From an uncultured Hyphomicrobiales bacterium (GTDB lineage Bacteria; Pseudomonadota; Alphaproteobacteria; Rhizobiales; Beijerinckiaceae), in contig CAIRGA010000062.1 of assembly GCA_903877935.1 (NCBI GenBank), positions 1 to 36,662 of the forward strand: a DNA stretch of 36,662 nucleotides, written 5' to 3'. Shown here one piece after another: positions 10,209 to 18,339 of the stretch (positions are counted from its first letter, which is position 1; the number at the start of each line of letters is the position of its first letter). Position numbers and translations under genes: made by a program. The notes below the pieces were generated by a model. That model did no database searches and was not told where the DNA came from. It saw only the letters and a program-made list of their open reading frames with translations.

Positions 10209-12293
10209 ATGATAATGATCATCTGGTCCCCTTTCCTTTCGCCCTTCTGGTTCAGCCTTTTCGGCTTGGGCATCATCATTCCCTGCATGGCCATGGCAAT
10301 CACACGGCAACGTGGCGCGGGGTTCCGGCTGATCGCGGCGGTCGCACTATTGGCAGCCTTGGGCAATCCTTCCTTTGAGGTTGAAAACCGTGAGGCCCTC
10401 AAAGATATCGTTGCCCTCGTGATCGATCATTCGGGTTCACAATCGCTTTCAAACCGTCCCGCGCAGACCGACCATACGGTTGAAGCGGTTAAAAAGAAAT
10501 TGGCCAATCTGCCGAATATCGATGTACGAACCATCGATGTGACAGACGCCAATGATGACGGAACACGCGCCTTCCACGCCTTACAGCGCGGGCTATCCGA
10601 TGTTGCGCCGGAACGCATCGGCGGCGCACTTTTGATCACCGATGGTCAGATCGATGATGTTCCAAAATCGATCGAAGCCTTAGGATTTCATGCACCTGTT
10701 CACGCTCTGATTACGGGCTATGACGGCGAGCGCGACCGACGCATTGAGCTTATCGATACGCCACAATTCGGCATTGTCGGGAAGGATCAGCTTATCCGCT
10801 TACGCATTACAGATCCGGGCTCGACTGCACCCATTTCCGTTACCGTTCGACGCGACGGGCAGCCGATTGCAGGCGGCACGGCAGAGCCCGGCAGGCTAAT
10901 CAGTCTGCCGGTCCATATTGATCACGGCGGTCCAAACCTCGTCGAAATTGAAGCGGAGCCGGTTGCGGGTGAACTTACAACGATCAATAACAAAGCGGTT
11001 ATAACGATTGAAGGTGTTCGTGATCGTTTAAAAGTGTTGCTCGTTTCAGGCATTCCGCACCCCGGTGAACGCACATGGCGAAACACGCTCAAATCGGACG
11101 CGAATGTTGACCTCGTCCACTTCACGATTTTACGTCCGCCCGAGAAGCAAGATGGCACCCCCGTCAATGAGCTTTCCCTCATTGCATTTCCAACGCGTGA
11201 ATTGTTTGAAACCAAAATCGCCGATTTTGATCTGATCATCTTTGATCGATATGCGGACCTTGCAATCCTTCCCCCTACCTATTTCGGCAATATTGTTCGG
11301 TACGTTCGAAATGGCGGCGCACTCTTGATTGCTGCAGGACCTGAATTCGCAGGTTCCGAGAGTCCGGCAGAAACACCATTGCGCGCCCTATTACCAGCAT
11401 TTCCCGATGGGGATATTATCGAACATCCCTTTCTTCCCCATCTGACCGAAGCCGGCAAACGCCATCCTGTCACGCGTGATTTATCAGGCAGCGCTACCGA
11501 GCCACCGCAATGGGGCGAATGGACACGGCAAATTTCAACCGGCAATATTTCTGGCACGGCGATTATGAGCGGCGACGCCGACAAGCCGCTTTTAATTTTG
11601 CGGCATGAAAACAAAGGCCGCGTGGCATTGCTTTTATCCGATCACGCTTGGCTCTGGGCAAGAAATTTTCGAGGCGGCGGCCCTCACCTTGATCTGCTTC
11701 GGCGCCTTGGTCATTGGCTGATGAAAGAGCCGCAATTGGAAGAAGAGGCGCTCAGGGCAACAACCCAAGGCACGCATCTCTTCATTGAGCGGCAAACGAT
11801 GGCCGACGCGATAAGCGCGATCAATGTCACAGGACCAAACGGACAAACGCAATCGGTTACGCTTCAACCGTACAAGCCCGGCCTATGGCGGGGTGATATT
11901 AATCCTGACTCCTTGGGACTTTATCGGATCAATGACGGCGCACTCACCGCCTTTGCTAATCTGGGTCCAGCCAATCCGCGCGAGTTCCAGAATGTGCTCT
12001 CAACGCCAGACAAACTTGCGGCCCTCACCACGGCCACCGGTGGTTCTGTTCGGCGCATCGCTCACCTTAAAGATGATATGCCAATGATACCATCGATCGT
12101 GTCGCTAAGTGGCAATGGCCGCTTTGCCGGCAATGATTTTATCGCCTTCCGTAATACCGGCAGTTCAACCATTCTTGGGTTAAGCCTCTGGCCCATCTTC
12201 ATAGGTGTTGCAGGCCTTGCTCTGCTTATGGCAAGCCTCTTAGCCGGTTGGCTTGGTGAAGGACGCGGCTTTAGGCGGCAACCGCGGCTTTAA
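10209..12293 (+). CDS. Membrane protein with VWA-like / glutamine-amidotransferase-like regions
   Basis: In-frame ATG at 10209, two bases after the upstream stop (the ORF track starts at 10173). TM segments at both ends, DHSGSQS and LLITDG motifs, later YVRNGGALLIAAGPEF segment. Confidence 0.85.
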   Translation: MIMIIWSPFLSPFWFSLFGLGIIIPCMAMAITRQRGAGFRLIAAVALLAALGNPSFEVENREALKDIVALVIDHSGSQSLSNRPAQTDHTVEAVKKKLANLPNIDVRTIDVTDANDDGTRAFHALQRGLSDVAPERIGGALLITDGQIDDVPKSIEALGFHAPVHALITGYDGERDRRIELIDTPQFGIVGKDQLIRLRITDPGSTAPISVTVRRDGQPIAGGTAEPGRLISLPVHIDHGGPNLVEIEAEPVAGELTTINNKAVITIEGVRDRLKVLLVSGIPHPGERTWRNTLKSDANVDLVHFTILRPPEKQDGTPVNELSLIAFPTRELFETKIADFDLIIFDRYADLAILPPTYFGNIVRYVRNGGALLIAAGPEFAGSESPAETPLRALLPAFPDGDIIEHPFLPHLTEAGKRHPVTRDLSGSATEPPQWGEWTRQISTGNISGTAIMSGDADKPLLILRHENKGRVALLLSDHAWLWARNFRGGGPHLDLLRRLGHWLMKEPQLEEEALRATTQGTHLFIERQTMADAISAINVTGPNGQTQSVTLQPYKPGLWRGDINPDSLGLYRINDGALTAFANLGPANPREFQNVLSTPDKLAALTTATGGSVRRIAHLKDDMPMIPSIVSLSGNGRFAGNDFIAFRNTGSSTILGLSLWPIFIGVAGLALLMASLLAGWLGEGRGFRRQPRL

Positions 12294-12786
12294 CGCCGCT
12301 GATCTTGCCTGAGAGAACAGCAATCGTTCCCTCTACCAAGTCGAGCGCAAGCAATCGCTTTGGATCAACAGGCCCCGGCATCTCGACTTTATTAAATGGC
12401 ATAACAACAAAGCCGGCACGCGCATAAAATGGCTCGTCCCCCACAAGTAAAATCGCGCGATGGCCTTCTGCTTTAGCCGTCTCTACGGCGCGGCCAATTA
12501 AGCTCATGCCAATACCGATCGAGGAAAAAGCCTGCTCAACCGCAAGCGGGCCCAAGAGCAATGCGGGCGTATCGCCGACCATAACCGGCGTTAACCGAAT
12601 GGAGCCAACAACAAGGGTACCAACAAGCGCAACATAAGAAAGGGTTGGAAGGGGAGCGACCCCTTCGCGCAAACGATAGGCCGTTTTCGCAAAACGTCCG
12701 GGACCAAAAGCACGTTCATGTAATTTTTCGATTGTCGCGGCGTCAGCCGGATGCTCGTGGCGGATGGTCAAAGGAAGATCGGTCAT
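12271..12786 (-). CDS. GNAT family N-acetyltransferase
   Basis: 171 aa; LLGPLAVEQAFSSIGIGMSLIGRAVETAKAEGHRAILLVGDEPFYARAGFV; YhbS-like. Confidence 0.9.
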   Translation of the reverse strand: MTDLPLTIRHEHPADAATIEKLHERAFGPGRFAKTAYRLREGVAPLPTLSYVALVGTLVVGSIRLTPVMVGDTPALLLGPLAVEQAFSSIGIGMSLIGRAVETAKAEGHRAILLVGDEPFYARAGFVVMPFNKVEMPGPVDPKRLLALDLVEGTIAVLSGKISGVKAAVAA

Positions 12787-13035
12787 GGTCTTAAACTCTC
12801 AGCGGAAGCTCAAAGCTGCACGTCGGGAATGCCGGCCAAAATGGCAGGCTGGCGCTAAAAAACCCTACAGGCTTGTCAAAGCGTCATCCTCGTCGCAACT
12901 GATCGTGGAGCAAAATCTGACCATTCATAAAACCGCTATTATCATGAACAAGACTGCCAGTCCATGCCTCGAATCGCCCTGCACAAACCGCCTGCTCCCC
13001 CCATTTTTTGGATTAGCCTATTCCCATTCAAGGCT

Positions 13036-13054
13036 TGATAACTAGAAGTTATCA
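13036..13054. promoter_or_regulatory. Candidate operator upstream of aldehyde dehydrogenase
   Basis: Perfect 7-5-7 dyad TGATAAC-TAGAA-GTTATCA, 56 nt before the ALDH start. Confidence 0.45.
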
Positions 13055-13110
13055 GACAAAATCAGCTAAAGAGTTCGAGAAGCCATTCCTCAATCGCGAG
13101 AGACCCGATC

Positions 13111-14613
13111 ATGCTGGACCGCCCAACGACGAAAGAAGCCTGGATTGCCCGTGCGCGAGCAACTATCCCCGAAGGCCGCGCCTTTATCAATGGCGAGTAT
13201 GTTCCAGCCAAATCCGGTAAAACCTTCGACAAAATCTCGTCTATGGATGGTTCCGTTGCTGGCAAAGTAGCCGATTGCGACGCCGCCGATATCAATGCAG
13301 CCGTCACTGCTGCTCGCACCGCCTTTGAGGATGGCCGCTGGCGCGACAAGCCCGCCACCGAGAAAAAGCGCATCCTGCTGCGCTTCGCCGAACTCATCAA
13401 AGAACACACGGATGAAATAGCCGTCCTCGAAACGCTCGATGTCGGCAAAGTCATCGGCAATTCGCTCGCCATCGATGTGCCCTATTGCTACGCCTGCATC
13501 CAGTACTATGCCGAACTCGCCGACAAAATGTATGACGAGATCGCGCCGATGTCGCCTAACGATTTGGTTCAGGTGCGCAAAGAACCGCTCGGCGTGATTG
13601 GTGCGATTGTCCCGTGGAACTATCCTTTGATTATCGCGGCATGGAAGCTAGGACCAGCCCTCGTCGCTGGTAACTCAGTCGTGTTAAAGCCCGCGGAACA
13701 ATCCCCTTTCGCCTCGCTCTCTTTAGGCAAGCTCGCCAAAGAAGCGGGCCTTCCCGATGGCGTGCTCAACATCGTTCCGGGCTATGGTGAAAAAACCGGA
13801 AAGCCGCTCGCGCTTCATATGGATGTCGATATGATCGCGTTCACCGGCTCAACCGAAGTCGGCAAGTTGATGCTCAAATACGCTGCCGAAAGCAACATCA
13901 AGCGTGTGGCTCTCGAGCTCGGCGGCAAGAGCGCCCAAATTGTTATGCCCGATGCGGATCTCGATAAAGCCGCAGAAGCGATTGCCTGGTCGATCTATTA
14001 CAATCAAGGCCAAACCTGCCACGCAGGATCGCGTGTGCTGGCGCATCGTTCCATCAAAGATACGCTCGTTGCCAAGATTGCTACGGTGGCTAAAGCGCAA
14101 ATCCCGCAAGGCCATTCGTTTGATCCATCCGCACAAATGGCCGCGATGGTCGAACAAAAGCAAATGGAACGCGTGCTCGATTATATCGCCATTGGCGAAA
14201 AAGAAGGTGCCAAGATCGCGCTTGGCGGTAAACGCGTCATGGAAGAAACCGGCGGTTTCTATATCGAGCCCACCATTTTCGACGATGTGAAGCCTGATAT
14301 GCGGATCGCACAGGAAGAAATCTTTGGCCCTGTTCTCGCTGTCATTCCATTCGATACGGAAGAAGAAGCCGTTCGTATCGCCAATGGCACCGTCTTCGGC
14401 CTCGGTGGCTCGGTATGGACAAAAGACATGAACATCGCGCACCGCGTCTCAAATGCCATTCGCGCCGGAACCGTATGGGTGAATTGCTACGATAAATCAT
14501 CGCCCGTCACGCCCTTCGGCGGCTTCAAACAATCCGGCTTCGGTCGCGATCGTTCGCCCCATGCGGTCGATAAATATATGGACTTCAAGACGATTTGGAC
14601 GGTGTATGAGTAA
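13111..14613 (+). CDS. Aldehyde dehydrogenase (NAD-dependent; betaine/gamma-aminobutyraldehyde-like)
   Basis: 500 aa; GAIVPWNYPLIIAAWKLGPALVAGNSVVLKPAEQ, VALELGGKSAQIV, NQGQTCHAGSRVL, EIFGPVLAV. Confidence 0.95.
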   Translation: MLDRPTTKEAWIARARATIPEGRAFINGEYVPAKSGKTFDKISSMDGSVAGKVADCDAADINAAVTAARTAFEDGRWRDKPATEKKRILLRFAELIKEHTDEIAVLETLDVGKVIGNSLAIDVPYCYACIQYYAELADKMYDEIAPMSPNDLVQVRKEPLGVIGAIVPWNYPLIIAAWKLGPALVAGNSVVLKPAEQSPFASLSLGKLAKEAGLPDGVLNIVPGYGEKTGKPLALHMDVDMIAFTGSTEVGKLMLKYAAESNIKRVALELGGKSAQIVMPDADLDKAAEAIAWSIYYNQGQTCHAGSRVLAHRSIKDTLVAKIATVAKAQIPQGHSFDPSAQMAAMVEQKQMERVLDYIAIGEKEGAKIALGGKRVMEETGGFYIEPTIFDDVKPDMRIAQEEIFGPVLAVIPFDTEEEAVRIANGTVFGLGGSVWTKDMNIAHRVSNAIRAGTVWVNCYDKSSPVTPFGGFKQSGFGRDRSPHAVDKYMDFKTIWTVYE

Positions 14614-14623
14614 AACGCGAATA

Positions 14624-14699
14624 GCGAATGGGGAGTAGCGAATAGGGAGGCCCAAGCGGATCATTAGCCCCAATTCGCCATTCGCTACTCACCATTCGC
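14624..14699. repeat. Intergenic inverted repeat between the ALDH and enolase-family genes
   Basis: Arms GCGAATGGGGAGTAGCGAAT (14624-14643) and ATTCGCTACTCACCATTCGC (14680-14699), 19/20 complementary. Confidence 0.75.
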
Positions 14700-14726
14700 C
14701 CCTTTAATTCCAACGACGAGCCCCTT

Positions 14727-15842
14727 ATGTCCATCAAAATTACAAACATCGAAATCACCAACCACCGTCTCCCCCTCGATCCACCGTTTAACGCAAGTTG
14801 GGATACGCAACCCCGTAAACATTTCGATGCCTGCATTGTGCGCGTGCATACGGATGCAGGGATTACCGGCGTTGCATCGGGCGATTTCATGGTTGGCTTT
14901 AAAGGCCATGAGCATCTCTTCATCGGGCAAGACCCGATGCAGATTGAGCGGCATTATCGCATCCTCAACAATATCCAATTCCATTATGGCCGCTGTTGGC
15001 CGCTTGATCTCGCACTTTGGGATTTGGCCGGCAAAATAACCAAGCAGCCCGTTTGGAAATTATTGGGCGGGCTTTCAAATCAAGTTCGCGCCTACGCGTC
15101 ATCCGGTACGCTGCGCGCACCAGAAGCCTTAGCGGACGCAGCTGAAAAATATTTAGCCGAAGGCTTTAAAGCGCTTAAAATCCGCTTTCATCGCGGCGAT
15201 TGGCGCGCCGACATCAAAGCGCTCGAAGCCGTCCGCGCCCGGGTCGGTCATAAACTCGATCTGATGGTCGACTGCAACCAAGGCTGGCGCATGTCGTGGG
15301 ATGCCTATTCGTCCTGGTCGTTGAAAGACGCAATCCCCGTTGCCCGTGAATTAGAACGGCTTGGTGTCTATTGGATGGAAGAACCCCTTCATCGCTCGGA
15401 CCGTGAAGGCATGCGCCGTTTGCGTGAAATGGTCGATGTGCGTATTGCGGGCGGCGAGATGACGCGCGAGCTCTACGAGTTCCGCGATCTCATCCGCGAC
15501 GGCTGCCTTGATGTCGTCCAACCTGATGCGGCTTTGGTCGGCGGCATCACAGGCCTGCGCCGGATTGCAGCGATGGCCGAGGAAAACAATATTGTCTTCA
15601 CGCCACACACTTGGACCAACGGCATGGGCGTCGTCGCCAATGCGCACCTCACCGCAGGTGTTGCGAACGCGCCGTTCCTCGAAATGCCCTATGATCCACC
15701 GGAGTGGAGCCTCGATCGGCGCGATTACATGATGGAAAAGCCGCTGGGCGTTGATAAAGACGGCCTCGTCGTCTTGAGCGACGAGCCAGGCATGGGCTAC
15801 AGTCTCGATGAGGAAAGGCTTGCCGCCACAAAAATCGGCTGA
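14727..15842 (+). CDS. Mandelate racemase / muconate lactonizing enzyme family protein (enolase superfamily)
   Basis: 371 aa; ALKIRFHRGD (K-x-R), MVDCNQGW, WMEEPL, IAGGEM, VQPDAAL, FTPHTW active-site segments. Confidence 0.93.
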   Translation: MSIKITNIEITNHRLPLDPPFNASWDTQPRKHFDACIVRVHTDAGITGVASGDFMVGFKGHEHLFIGQDPMQIERHYRILNNIQFHYGRCWPLDLALWDLAGKITKQPVWKLLGGLSNQVRAYASSGTLRAPEALADAAEKYLAEGFKALKIRFHRGDWRADIKALEAVRARVGHKLDLMVDCNQGWRMSWDAYSSWSLKDAIPVARELERLGVYWMEEPLHRSDREGMRRLREMVDVRIAGGEMTRELYEFRDLIRDGCLDVVQPDAALVGGITGLRRIAAMAEENNIVFTPHTWTNGMGVVANAHLTAGVANAPFLEMPYDPPEWSLDRRDYMMEKPLGVDKDGLVVLSDEPGMGYSLDEERLAATKIG

Positions 15843-15868
15843 GTCTTGTCGTTGGGGGAGTTACAGGC

Positions 15869-16846
15869 GTGGATCGGAAATGGCTACCACTGAATGCGCT
15901 CAGGGCTTTTGAAGCTGCAGGCAAACATTTAAGCTTTACGGCGGCAGCCAATAGCCTCACGGTTGCGCAAAGCGCAGTGAGCCGTCACGTCATCGTGCTC
16001 GAAAATTTTTTGGGCGTACCGCTCTTTGAACGCCGCCCGCAGCAATTGGTGCTCACCGAAGCGGGCCAGCATTTGCTGCCTGTCGTCTCCAAAAGCTTTG
16101 ATCGCATTGATCAAGCGCTCTCCGATATCATCAAAGAAGGCCGCTCGCCGCGTCGCGCTCTAAAGGTTTCGCTGCCCGCAACGTTCGCTCATCAATTGGC
16201 CGTGCCGATACTTAAAGATTTTCGGGCCGAGCATCCGGCCGTCACCCTCGATATCGAAAGCGATATGGGGCATAGCATTGAAACGGAAGCCGATGTGGCC
16301 GTTGTCTTCACCGAACCATCGGTCAGCGACACTGTGCTGGATCTCTTATGGATGGAACGATTAACGATCCTCTGTCATCCCTCGATAGCGGCGAAGGCGG
16401 ACCCAAGCGACCCGGCTCAATTTATTGAAAACAATGACCTGCTTCATATGAAGCTTGATCATCGCTCGCGCCACCATCAATGGGACCTTTTCGCACGCGG
16501 CATTGGTCGCCCTGATCTCGATGTGGATCGCGGTCTTGTGTTCGATACGTCGCGCCTCGTTGTGCAATATGCGTTATCGGGCGAAGGTCTCGCTTTGGTC
16601 GATCCAATGCTTTTCAAATCCGAAATAGACGCAGGCCAATTGGTCAGTCCCTTCGAGATCGCGGTTGATGGTGGCTACGGCTATTATCTTTCAACCCATC
16701 CAGAGGATTTGAACGATGAAGCGGTTGCCCTCTTCCGTTCATGGTTGATCAACCGCTTCGCCGCGCATCTTGCCGATGGTCCGACATCGCGTCTGAAAGG
16801 TCCGTCCGAAGCCGGTTCCAAAACAGGCTCGCCCTATAAGGCCTAA
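15869..16846 (+). CDS. LysR family transcriptional regulator (GcvA-like)
   Basis: 325 aa; N-terminal LNALRAFEAAGKHLSFTAAANSLTVAQSAVSRHVIVLENFLGVPLFERRPQQLVLTEAG. Confidence 0.95.
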   Translation: MDRKWLPLNALRAFEAAGKHLSFTAAANSLTVAQSAVSRHVIVLENFLGVPLFERRPQQLVLTEAGQHLLPVVSKSFDRIDQALSDIIKEGRSPRRALKVSLPATFAHQLAVPILKDFRAEHPAVTLDIESDMGHSIETEADVAVVFTEPSVSDTVLDLLWMERLTILCHPSIAAKADPSDPAQFIENNDLLHMKLDHRSRHHQWDLFARGIGRPDLDVDRGLVFDTSRLVVQYALSGEGLALVDPMLFKSEIDAGQLVSPFEIAVDGGYGYYLSTHPEDLNDEAVALFRSWLINRFAAHLADGPTSRLKGPSEAGSKTGSPYKA

Positions 16847-16872
16847 ACGACGGAAGAATTGGCAGAATCATA

Positions 16873-18183
16873 ATGGCAAAGCATTCCCTTTTTCATCCTG
16901 ACTTCAAAGCCAAACCCTTTTGGTGGGAAGCCTATGAGCCGCGCCCTCTGCCAGAAATCGACCTGCCAAAAGAAGCGCGTATTGTTATTGTCGGCGCAGG
17001 TTATGCAGGCCTCTCCGCTGCTTTGGAACTTCATAACCACGGCATTGAATGTATCGTGCTCGATGCCAACGAACCGGGCTATGGTGGCTCAAGCCGCAAT
17101 GGCGGCATGGTGTCGGGCGGCGTCAATGTCGGCAAACGCTATCTCGCAAAAGCAATGTCACCCGACGAAGCAGCCCCCTATCTGAATGATGCAGCGGATG
17201 CCTTCAGCCATATCGAAGCCTTGATCGAGCGCGAAAAGATCGAGTGTAACTGGACAAAATCAGGCTACTTCCTCGGCGCGTGGTGCAAGAGCCATTACGA
17301 CAGCATGGCGAGCAAAATGGACACGCTCAACGAAAACGCGCAATCTGAGGCCTATCTCGTGCCGCCCGAACGACAGCGCGAAGAAATTGGTTCTGATTAT
17401 TATCGCGGCGGAATGGTCATCGGCCGCGCAGCCATCCTCCACCCCGCACTTTATTTCAAAGGACTACTCGATCTATGCACCGCAAAGGGTATTCGCATCG
17501 CATCGAAAACACCCGTCAACAAGCTCACGCCAACTGGACCTAATTGGACGGTAGAAACATCACGCGGCACCATCAAAGCAAACGATGTCATCATCGCCAC
17601 CAATGGTTACACCGGCGACGTCACACCGCAATTCAAACGCCGTGTTGTGCCGGTGGGCTCCTACATCATCGCAACCGAAGAATTACCGCCCGAAATCGCT
17701 ACATCGCTCAGCCCCAAAAACCGCTCGATTGCCGATACCCGCCGCGTGCTTACCTATTATCGCATGTCACCGGATGGCAAGCGTTTGATCTTCGGCGGCC
17801 GCGCCAAATTCGGCCATACCGACCCTGTTGAAACGGCCAGTATACTCTATGAATTTATGACCGACCGCTTCCCGCAGCTTAAAGGCGTCTCCATTACCCA
17901 TGCTTGGACGGGTAATGTCGCCTTCACGCTCGATGAAATGCCGCATATGGGCAAAATGGACAATCTCCACTTTGCGCTAGGATGCAATGGTTCCGGCGTC
18001 GCGATGATGAGCTATCTCGGCCATCAAACCGCGCGCAAGATCATCGGCCTTTCCAATAAAATCTGTGCTTTCGATCAACCGGAATTCCCCGACCACCCGA
18101 TGTATAACGGTTCGACATGGTTTTTGCCGTGGATTGGACGGTATTTTAGAACACGGGATTGGGTGGATCGGCAGTTTAATTGA
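16873..18183 (+). CDS. FAD-dependent oxidoreductase (DAO family, PuuB/OrdL-like)
   Basis: 436 aa; IVIVGAGYAGLSAALELHNHGIECIVLDANEPGYGGSSRNGGMVSGG; VPVGSYIIATEELP; WTGNVAFTLDEMPHMG. Confidence 0.93.
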   Translation: MAKHSLFHPDFKAKPFWWEAYEPRPLPEIDLPKEARIVIVGAGYAGLSAALELHNHGIECIVLDANEPGYGGSSRNGGMVSGGVNVGKRYLAKAMSPDEAAPYLNDAADAFSHIEALIEREKIECNWTKSGYFLGAWCKSHYDSMASKMDTLNENAQSEAYLVPPERQREEIGSDYYRGGMVIGRAAILHPALYFKGLLDLCTAKGIRIASKTPVNKLTPTGPNWTVETSRGTIKANDVIIATNGYTGDVTPQFKRRVVPVGSYIIATEELPPEIATSLSPKNRSIADTRRVLTYYRMSPDGKRLIFGGRAKFGHTDPVETASILYEFMTDRFPQLKGVSITHAWTGNVAFTLDEMPHMGKMDNLHFALGCNGSGVAMMSYLGHQTARKIIGLSNKICAFDQPEFPDHPMYNGSTWFLPWIGRYFRTRDWVDRQFN

Positions 18184-18339
18184 AAAAAGTAGGTAAAGAC
18201 TAAACTAAAAGGCGCACTTTACCTTTCGCGATACCCCTATCCAAAAAAAAGGCGATGCGAACAACCTCCGGTGGGTTAGTTTCGGATTACCTTCATATAG
18301 AATTGCCTTTGACTAAGAGCGTGACGCGGAGATGAGACG

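Noticed and set aside
12271-12293. 23-bp overlap of convergent genes at 12271-12293 as a possible frameshift artefact
   Set aside because: Both C-termini read naturally and convergent short overlaps are common in compact bacterial genomes.
13849-14442. 197-aa minus-strand ORF inside aldehyde dehydrogenase
   Set aside because: Fully contained opposite a clear ALDH reading frame; its sequence is the reverse shadow with no family motif.
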